This document shows, piece by piece, positions 8,601 to 18,672 of a stretch of 20,427 nucleotides of DNA (the stretch's first letter is position 1; each line of letters starts with the position of its first letter). A program made the translations under genes and the position numbers. The notes beneath the pieces are model-generated. The model was not told where the DNA came from and did not search any database. It saw only the letters and a program-made list of their open reading frames with translations. Source of the DNA: Kipferlia bialata (Eukaryota > Fornicata); the NCBI GenBank assembly GCA_003568945.1, contig BDIP01000039.1, forward strand, positions 1-20,427, written 5' to 3'.

Positions 8601-11600
8601 TCAAACATCTAAGAACAAAACAATACAAATACTACCATATCAATACAAATATTACCGTAGTCGTAGAGGAAGAGAACTGCATGAACCATATATTGACTAA
8701 ACATACCATAGGCTTAGGGGGGGGTGGCAGGGCAGGTGCCAGCAGTCTCGAGACTATGCTCTTGATGGGTCTCTCTCCCCTGGGGGTTAGAGAACACTAG
8801 TATTCAATACATACATAATTGTATGTGAAACTCTAATTAGGTTCATACCTAGCATCCACCGGCTTCTTGGAGACAACCTCTCCCTCTCCCTCTCCATCGG
8901 TGAATGTGGCAAAGAGTCTCTCCCTCTCCACATCACCCCAGTAGGCACCATACACCACATACTCGGACTGGATTGTTAGTTATCTATATAGCAGACACAT
9001 AGGATGATGAGTATTTCAACAATTCGAAGAGCGATATTCGAGTACATATCAACAGTAGGCACCATCACACTTACTCAGACTGGGGTCAGTGATGTATACA
9101 GTGTGCAATATACTAACTAGCATTCAACACATTACCAATGACACTGTCCACTGTAGTGAACACATACAATGTACACTACATTCTAGATGTAAAGAATATT
9201 AAATATACATACCGTGACTGCCTCTCTGACGCTGTCTCTGGCCATGGACCTGGCAAGGGACACGGTCTGGGAGTGAGATGCACACATATACATGAATGAG
9301 TGTACTTGTTAGATCCAGTAGAGATAGTGATAATAGTAGAAAGGACACGCACCTCTGCCAGCACCGACTCCTCGACCCACCCGGCCTCTCCCTCTCCCTC
9401 TCCCTCTCCCTCTCCGTCTCCCTCTGTCTCTCTGTTGAGGAATGGGTTGGGAGCATAGCTAGACACAGCTGGGGAACCAGACCCCACCCAGGCAATGGCA
9501 CGTCTGAAGATTAGCGTGTATATATATAGTATTAGTTATCAAACTATATATACAGAAATAGACACACCCAGGCATTGCACGTCTGGGGGTGAGATGGAAT
9601 ATGTATAGAGAACACGTACAACCATATACATTATAGTCATGTATATATGTATATATAATAGTATAATAGTATATGTATAGTATGAAATACTGCTACTAAC
9701 CTCACTGGGCTGAGCACTGACAGGATGGGCGCCAGGGTGTCTGGACTGGGCCCTGGGTCCTCTCTGACCACACTGCCACGTCTGGACCTAACAGTTAGAC
9801 ATGTAAATACAGTACAGTACAGTAGTCAATGGTTGTGGTATCTCACTCTATAAAACATACCTGCTCCCCCTTCTGCTCCTCCTGCCACTCTTCTCTCTCT
9901 CCTGCCTCTCCTTCTCTGCTCTCTCTCTCTCTCTCTCCTCCTCCTCCTTGGCCCTCTGGGCTATGCCCCTCTCCTTGTCCTGTCTCTCACGGTGCATCTG
10001 AGAGACGGCCTCGGAAAGCTGTCTGGGGTAAGACTATCTTCACACACATTGTATATACAAAGAAGAAGCTAGTGTAATGTGCTAGTGCTTAGGTAAGAGT
10101 ACATAGGAGGATACATACTACGATAATATGGTACCTGCTCCTCTCCGGTGTGTATCTCCGCATGTAGCAGCACTCAAAGGTGGACAGGGGCAGGAGGGAG
10201 AGAGAGGGGACAGAGGAGAGCTCAGACAGAGGAGCAGTGTGGCAGAAGAACAGAACCTGGGAGTTAGGTGTACACATTGAATACACACTGAATACCACAC
10301 TGTGTACATGGTAACTATATGGATACCCTATCTACTATATCTACTATTATATATATATACATATATACTATAAATGTGAAAAAGATACATACCTGTGTGT
10401 CTGCGCTAGTGTTGATGGGTACCAGTCTGAGGTCGTAGAGACCAGAGACATCCAGAACAAGGGGGGACACACGGTCAGCCAGGGACTGGGGTGAGCATAT
10501 GAAATGGTAAAGAGAGAGAGAGGGAGAGAGAGAGATACATCCAGGACAAGGGGGGACACACGGTCAGCCAGGGACTGGGTTGGTATGTGAATATGTGGGG
10601 TCACTTATAGCGAAACACATGATATGTGAGAGAGAACTACGGGTGACACCTGCAGTGCCCTCTGGAAGCTCTGTCTGAACTGTGCCATGTCTGTGTCTGT
10701 CTCAACAGTGTCTGGGAACAGGGGCATGCCACCCTGGGCACGCAGCCTAAGGGTCTGGAGGTACTGATGGTCAGTAACTACAAATAGAGAGAGAGAAAGA
10801 GAGAGAGAGAGAAAGTGAGCTAGAGAAGCATGTCACCCTCGGCTACGGGAGGAGGTACCCGATCGAGCATGGCCATAAATACTAATGTATATATAATACA
10901 TACTCATTACCTCCATCTCCCGCGTCCCCAGTGTCTCCACCACCCTGTCCTCCCTATCAACAAGGGGTACCGATGGCACAAAGGACCAGTCGGAGTTGGG
11001 AACAGCAACCATGCACTCGCCGGCGGTGCTATCGCCTAGGGGTTAAGGTGGTACCTGGTGTGTACATGCATATATAGTATTAAAACTGGTGTTTGTGTAC
11101 CTGCGATGCTGAATGAGACTAGTGCCAGGTGCACTCCAGGTGCCAGCCTATCCACATCCTCTCTCTCTCCCTCTGCCTCTCCCGCCATGGATGGAAGGGT
11201 GGGGTGGGGGGCACTTCTGGCCATAGAGGAGATGAACCTAGAGGTGAGCCATGCAAAACACATATATCAGTGCAAATGAATATCAATTGATAGTATACCT
11301 AGTGTGTCTGAGGGATGGGGGTCCCCTGCTGGCCACGTCCAGGTGGATGTCAAGGAGGGGGTACAGGACAGACTCGACCTGACATTAAGTGGATTGCATG
11401 TATATAGCATGTGTACACTATATATATGAAAACATATATATGTGTGTGTGTAGGTATAATAAGAAAGGGTAGAGGACAGACTCAATCTGACTGTTAGCAG
11501 AGAGACAAATAACTGAAGGTGAGGGGGTAGACTATATGCCACATATATTCATGTCGCTAAAAATATGTATATATGTACATATGTATAATACATACCTCTG

Positions 11601-14600
11601 CCACCCCCATGCGTCTGAACAGGGCCTCCCTCTCCTTCTCCTGCTGCCTCTCTCTCTCCCTCTCATTGTCAGTGACTATAGCGGCAGGGGGCACCACACT
11701 GGCATCAGTGCAAGCAAATTTGTAGATATGTTTACATACCTAAGTATATATACACTTCTACATGCGTACAGCAGCATATTCATACATTCATGTGAATGTG
11801 TATATGATATTTAAGAATTATGGATCTCCATACCTGCATGCATAGAGCAGCAGTGCGTCTGTGTGGTGGGGTGTGATGGACAGAGACAGGGGGCGGGGGA
11901 AGGGGGTGAGGGTCTCCCTGTCAACTCGGAAGCCTGGGGGTCAGTTATCACTTGTATATGTATATGAATACATTGTCTACACCTAAAACTATACCTGCCA
12001 TGTCCATCTGTGTACATACAGCGTGTAGAGCAGCTACAATAATACCAAATATGCAAATACACAATACTTAGTGATTATCTATCTATGTCATATATGCTAC
12101 CTGCCATGTCTATGTGTGTACACACTGTGTGCAGGGCAGCCTTGACTATATATCATACATCTGTATATATACTATATATATATACACATGTTGTATATAT
12201 ATATATATGCCCTATCTACCTGCCATGTCCATCTGTGTACACACTGTGTGCAGGGCAGCCTTGACAGCTGGGTCCCCGTCCTCCAGAGAGGACAGGAGGG
12301 AGAGGGTGGCAGACTGGACTGGGGGTTAGAACTTGTAGTTATGTATACGTACAATGAGGCATATATACATATATACAAATAGTTTAGATGATAGGAGGGA
12401 CAGGGTGGCAGACTGGACTGGGGGTCATATATATATACATACTACTGCATATATATATATTGATATGAAAATGAATCAGGGGGACAGGGTGGCAGACTGG
12501 ACTGGGGGTTGGTGTGTGAATATATAAAATATACATGGATGTGAATCATACGGAAGAGGGTGGGGATACAAATGAAATATGGAGTACCTGACTGATCCAC
12601 CCCCAACAGGGCAGATGATGCCTTGGGAGTGAACTCACAGGAGGGGAGGGCAAGGGGCAGGGCCTGAGGGTGAGGGTCAATGAAACAATACTACATACAA
12701 TGGACGGGTACAAATATACACTGCGCACAGTACCTGGGAACAAAATTAAACATACGAGTATTGACTCTAGTGTATAAAATGTACAATACCTATGTACTAT
12801 TAGCCTTGTTGGGCATTGGGTATGAGAGTGTACATAAATAACACTGACTCTAGTATATATATACCACAATACCTGGGTACCATTAGCCTTGTTGGGCATT
12901 GGGTATGCCAAGGCCAGTGCAGATGCCTTGTCCTGTGCGCCCCCTACATTGACAGCCACAATATCTCTCTCTCCCTCTTCCTCTGTCTCATCGGACTCTG
13001 GGCATGTGCCAATGAGCACCACTCTATAGGTCTTGGTCTGCTTGGGCTTCTCTCTCTCCCTGGAGGGGAGGGCAGGGGGAAGACTGGGGTGAGACCGAGT
13101 ATCACTGTAACCACAACAGAATACACGCTTTCTCCCTCAGAATCGTATTACTATAATAATTACCACCAGTATACTATACCTAGCCATAGAAGTGGGTGGC
13201 TCTGCCCTGGATGTCGTCAGAAGGGACCGGAAGCCCTGGCCTCTGCCCTCCTGGGCACCCTGGGCGTGAGAGGGTTATAACATGATATATACTATATACT
13301 GAACAATTATGGAATTCACAACAATACGGTATTGCACATACATAGAGATTACACTCTTATGCCCCGGCCAGTAGTAATGAGTAACAATTATTATGAATGA
13401 AAATGGAACGTAAATCCCCTCCATGTACACGCTGAATGATACAACCTATTTGGCCTAGTAACGTAAACATGTATACTACCATTACCTTATCAGCCGAGTA
13501 CTTTGACGCGAATGACAGACTCATCATGTCATCTAGGACACATATATAGTAATATTGATATATATATATATACCTAAATACTCATATACGTGTAGTAATG
13601 AATATAGTACTCTTGTCTTACCTTATCAGCCGAGTACTTTGACGCGTATGACAGACTCATCATGTCATCCAGGACATGGTCCAGATGGGTCAGGAGGGCG
13701 TCACTGATGCCGGCACTGACGGCAATGTCCCTAGTGGTTAGAATACATATAATGCCAGTAGGTACATGCATATGACTGTATTTGGTACAAAGAGGATAAT
13801 AGTTTGTCACTGATGTCGGCACTGACTGCAACGTCTCTGGGGTGTAAGTACACACATACTCTTCTTCTACACAAACAATTAATATAGCAGCTATATATAT
13901 ATATAAATGGTGGTTGTCACTGATGCCGGCAATGTCCCTGGGGGCTCAGAATAATATACCGTACACACACATACACACATATATACACATATATGCATCC
14001 AAGTATATTAATGTACAAAATGTCCAGTACCTGAGCTTAGCGAGTGTCTTCCCTAGGTCAGGCTGGGCAGGGATAGGCCCAGGGTAGAGAGACATCTGCT
14101 CAGCGATGAGAAGCAGTCTCTCGACGGAGGAGGCATCTCCTGAGTGTGAGTGAGATATATACACTTGGAATATAAGCTGTGTACATTTGTGTACACACAT
14201 TCAGTACATTACATTCTACACTATAGCTAGTAAGACTACTGTGGATGACAAATAGTGGGCGTTCCCAAATGTATACACCACGTTATGAGCAGAGCTCACC
14301 TGACACCTCCATGTCTGCTGCCTGTGTTGTTACCATATCATATATACATACATATACATAAATATACCCAAACTACAATCTATCTATATATCTATATATA
14401 TATAACACTGTCCAATCACCTGACACCTCCATGTCTGCTGCCTGTGTCGTGATGGTGTGGCACCTATAATACACACTAATACACTACTATATACTGTCAT
14501 TCTCACCTGACACCTCCATGTCTGCTGCCTGTGTAGTGATGGTGTGGCAACTATAGAACATATCAATACACTACTATATATATATATATATATATATTAT

Positions 14601-17600
14601 AACTCTTTAGTACCTGACACCTCCATGTCTGCTGCCTGTGTTGTGATGGTGTGGCACAGCTGGGCAACGGCAAGGGCTGGAAGGTGAGGGAAGAGAACCA
14701 AAACGCATTGTCGCTCTACTATCTAAATACATATATATCAAATACATACCTCTGATGCGGATGTTGCCGAGGTAGAGTGTCCTGAATGCAGACAGGGCAG
14801 AGGGGAGGGCAGAGGGCTGGGGGTGAGGATGGTATAGTTATATACATATACTTTGTAAGTCAATGTATGTATATATATATACATCTATATGCAGACAGGG
14901 CAGAGGGGAGGGCAGAGGGCTGGGGTTGGAGGAGCGTGTATATACTCTTGAAATACTGGAATGGAAAGTCGCCAGGTGCCATGTAGTTTACATTGACCCT
15001 AAGAGACTCGTTGAGTATACCTAGTCATTGACTCAAACTATACCGTACATACATACCTTGACACTCATCAGATGAGCAATAGCACTATTGACCGACAGTC
15101 TGGAGCCCAGACCGGCACGGGTCTCTGGGTATGAGTGCATATTCTAAGTTTTAACGAATTATCTAAGATATATGTATGTACTGCTGTGCATACCGGACAT
15201 GAGTCTCTAATGAGGACAAACAAATTCACATATGGATATATGAAAGCAAATATGTAAATTTCTATACCGCGTGTGTTATACTACTATATACTACACTTAC
15301 CTGTGGGTGGAGGGAAGAGTGTGTCGATGTGTTCCATCCACACATCGGCAAAGGGGTAGATACTCTGCTTGGGGTCGGGGGTCAGGCGGCCTGACAGTAA
15401 GAATAATACATCCAGTTTAGGAAAATACATTTCTAATACATAGTCGGGGAGACACCATAGTATATACGTTATCAACGATATGGAGATGTCTTTCTCTACT
15501 GTTGAGATTGACTACTAATACTCACCTGACACATACTGGTACCACTTTGTGAGCCCCTCCACATACTCAGGACTGGGGGACAGGGCACGGTTGAGAGTGA
15601 GGGCAAACTCAATGGAGGCGCCCCTGATGTCAGTATAGAAGTGTTACAGATACCCAGAAGCACAGCAGCGTATACCGTGCAAGGGTGGCCAGTCTACTCT
15701 CTGGCACTGTACAATATAGAATACAAATATATGGGAGGCATACCTGGTTGCAAGGGTGGCCAGTCTCTGGCACTGTGCCACCTCTCTATCCACCAGAACA
15801 CCCCTGGTCTCAACAGGTGAGAGGGGGGTCAGGTGGGCCTCGAGGGATGCCTGGCGTCAGAGTGTTAATCTCTTTTATATACATATACATAGGAGGGTCA
15901 GATCGGCCTCGAGGGCTGCCTGGGATTAGTACATATACATGGATCTACATCCAAACATATACTTATGATATATCTTTTACACATGTTAACCGTGGACCCC
16001 ATAGACCATAGGCACAATACTCTATACAGTGCATGAGTGTATATATATATGAACATACCTGTGTCTCCTCCCTGGCCTTCCCCTTGCCCATGTCCACTAT
16101 GCACTGCATACCATCCACACTCAGACACAGCCTCTCCCGCTCAAGGTCGTGGTCTGGGGTAAGGCGGTAAGAAGCTGAGGTATTCTGCATGCAACGTGGG
16201 AGCATGCATTATATGAATATCTGACACATACCCGAGAGGATGTCAGCCGTAGCAGAGAGTGCTGCCCCGTATACCATGGGCAGGGACAGGGAGAGGGACC
16301 ACTCCACGGCCTGTCTCCTGGGGTGCCTGGGGTGAGATGGTGCATTGATAATGCTAAGAGTACACTATACTAGATAATCATAGTAAGCGTAAGATTGTAT
16401 ACAAACTCACGTTGTGCTAAGATTTCCATACAAAATTGCTACTGTGCATACCTGAGCAGCAGCAGCGCCCTTACTGGGGCCACTGCTCCCCCTGTCTCTC
16501 CCTCTGTGGGTGCCCTGACTGTTGTATCCTCAACCACAACTAGGTAGTGGGACCTGGAAATGAGATGTAGACATGGTATCTATATGTATAACACAATACT
16601 GTATATTTGAATACATACGTGTGCCCTGGCGCGTGATGAGACACTACAACTATAATAATAACCTATTGAGAGCACTTCTGTTGAGTGCATTGGGCACTGT
16701 CAGGGTGGATGGAAATATGTACAATGAATATATACTACATGTATTACACTACCACACAACTACCACACTATATATATAAGGAGTACCTGTTGAGTGCACT
16801 TCTGTTGAGTGCATTGGGCACTGTCAGGGTAGAGGGGTCAGGCAGCATGGGACCATCACTCTCCCCCTCCCCCTCTCTCTCCCTCTCTGCCATTGACCTG
16901 TACCAGGCATGGACAGGGGAGGCAAAGGAGGTCAGGGTGCACTTCACTGCGCAGTGGACCTTTTGGTTACAGAGGAGCAGTCTGAAATGTACTAATATAC
17001 ATATATTAATATGTACTGATCTAGTGTATCAATTATAATAGCGCCCTACCTTGACGCTCTTCCCCGTGGCTGACCCGAGCCAGGTGCTGATGTCACTGGG
17101 GGTGAGAATGGAAACATACATGGAACAAAACTCAATATATATATCAAAATATCTATATATAATGAAATTAGTATAAGCCAGGTGTTAATGTCACTGGGGG
17201 TGAGGATGGTAAAGACAACAATAAGTAATATGTTGTACTGTATACCCCCTATTCATATGTATGAGGAAGTTGGTTATATGAGTCAAAAATGTTCAGTTAT
17301 TGCTATTGTATATATAGTTATTAATGTGATGTACTGTGAATCTATACCCATGAGTGCTTATGGACCAATACATGTGTTTATTGTACCTGATGTACTTTGG
17401 CTCACATAATCTCAAGAGTATATGTAAATGTGTATGAATATATATATATATACAGTCATACATATTTACATGCATATGATACCTGATGTACTTTGACTCG
17501 TGTCCCTCAGTCACTGGGGGAGATGCCACCAGTCTCTGCCTCTCAGCGGCACAGACCTGAGGGTAAGAACAGATATATAAATAGGAGACAGTGAATACTA

Positions 17601-17670
17601 TATTCAATTTCTAGTCTGGTCGTAGAAGGAAACCTCTAAGAATGGGACATGGGAGGCAGAGTATTTCACT

Positions 17671-17701
<31 letters not shown>

Positions 17702-18631
17702 CTATCCATTACCTTGCGTGTCTCTGCCAGGGACACCTCTGAGAATGGGGCATCCTTAGCAATGTGGTCTGGGATGGCAGTCTTGGAGGCCTCGATCATG
17801 GTGTTGGCCCTGGGTTTAGATCGATGAATATAGAAGAATATAGAATACTTATGTAATATCATAGTAATACATTGAGTATACTACGTTATTGGATGCCTCG
17901 ATCATGGAGTTGGCCCTGGGGGGGTAGCAGAAAACAAAACTCCAATGTATATACTACAATATAAATTAAATGTATAATGTACTCTATCCCCGCAACGCAT
18001 GCAAATGTATAGAAGGTGTATGTATATATACATATTAGCATGTATATACCTTGGTGTTCCAGGTGCAAATGATGGGCTCCTCACCATGCCAGGGGACAGG
18101 ACAGTGCGGCGGAGACGCTCCTAGGCATAAGAATACATATAGAATACATATGCATTATTTCCTTAGAGGGAGATAATGTATACCGTTGGCCTGTGCTTGA
18201 GGCTGGCCATCCCCAAATAATGCATGTATACCAGAAATACCCACGTGTATATGTACACACTGCAATGTGTCCTAATATAATATACGAAATACATACCTTT
18301 GGCCTGTGCTTGAGGCTGTCTCTCCCCTGCTTCAGCAGGTCACTCTTCCCAGGCTGGACTGCAGCCTCTCTGGCAAGGGGAGAGGAGTGTCTGGGGTGAG
18401 GATCCGTTAATATATATGTGTATATGTATATATATACATCCTATATATTAGTAATTACGTATAAATAGCTATCACTCTGACCAGGGGGAGGAGTGTCTGA
18501 GTGAGGATAGAGATATACACAGAATACTATCCTGCCATATATATATACTATATATATATATTACCTGAGGAATGGTGACTCCTGCCCTACTGTTGTGGAC
18601 ACAGCACTATCCATACCATATATCCATATGT

Positions 18632-18672
<41 letters not shown>

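Larger units (their letters stand above)
8307..10763 (-). other. Giant gene, visible exons 32-41 (residues 1004-1414)
   Basis: Exons: 10763-10650, 10485-10393, 10256-10135, 10022-9861, 9787-9701, 9503-9353, 9266-9213, 8967-8849, 8779-8707, 8563-8307. The exon 10022-9861 encodes a highly charged, probably coiled-coil or single-helix stretch (EEEEREREREERA-like, rich in E and R) ending in a Ser/Arg patch. The exon 9503-9353 has a perfect Gly-Glu run from a GAGGGA hexamer repeat. SEYVVYGAYWGDVERERLF is compact and aromatic. A proline run (LPPPPKPM) separates it from an 85-residue exon (AMKPVAAVSAEPPREIVSVD to the end LEEMVTLAIT) that contains further RERE and GEGEGEG tracts. Confidence 0.75.
10911..13059 (-). 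other. Giant gene, visible exons 24-31 (residues 701-1003)
   Basis: Exons: 13059-12873, 12663-12588, 12318-12220, 11933-11834, 11698-11596, 11378-11299, 11237-11101, 11035-10911. The first exon joins a Lys/Arg/Glu start to a strand-like YRVVLIGTCPESDE and an acidic loop. Middle exons are helical (SATLSLLSSLEDGDPAVKAA) and then strand-like (PRPLSLSITPHHTDALLLYA). The exon 11698-11596 has an ERERERQQEKERE tract. VESVLYPLLDIHLDV and LAPGVHLALVSFSIAG look like paired beta strands. There are no catalytic motifs. Confidence 0.75.
13180..16959 (-). other. Giant gene, visible exons 11-23 (residues 283-701)
   Basis: Exons: 16959-16787, 16553-16452, 16326-16232, 16153-16059, 15850-15744, 15623-15526, 15390-15301, 15124-15057, 14816-14750, 14676-14614, 14139-14031, 13730-13622, 13259-13180. 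The exon at 16959 must use the acceptor TGTAACCAAAAG. A tempting upstream AG (acceptor ATTTCAG, exon start 16981) breaks the frame. The first part alternates hydrophobic residues like beta strands (VHCAVKCTLTSFASP, HYLVVVEDTTVRAP, VEWSLSLSLPMVYGAALSA). A compact segment follows (GLTKWYQYVSG, SIYPFADVWMEHIDTLFPPP), then helical sequence (VERLLLIAEQMSLYPG, DALLTHLDHVLDDMMSL). It may include an Ig-like beta domain; the family is not recognised. Confidence 0.75.

Noticed and set aside
14296-14676. CRISPR array or satellite repeat
   Set aside because: The repeated units are copies of a coding exon edge with donors, irregularly spaced and limited to one intron, in a eukaryotic gene.
11101-16959. 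HYDIN, DLEC1 or another named ciliary protein as the identity of the giant gene
   Set aside because: Some beta-rich stretches recall ASH/Ig repeats, but I see no repeated signature or conserved motif strong enough to name a family.
16959-16981. Acceptor TACATTTCAG for the exon ending at 16787
   Set aside because: It would start the exon at 16981 and break the reading frame with the preceding exon. The acceptor TGTAACCAAAAG at 16960 restores phase and has a better branch-like motif.
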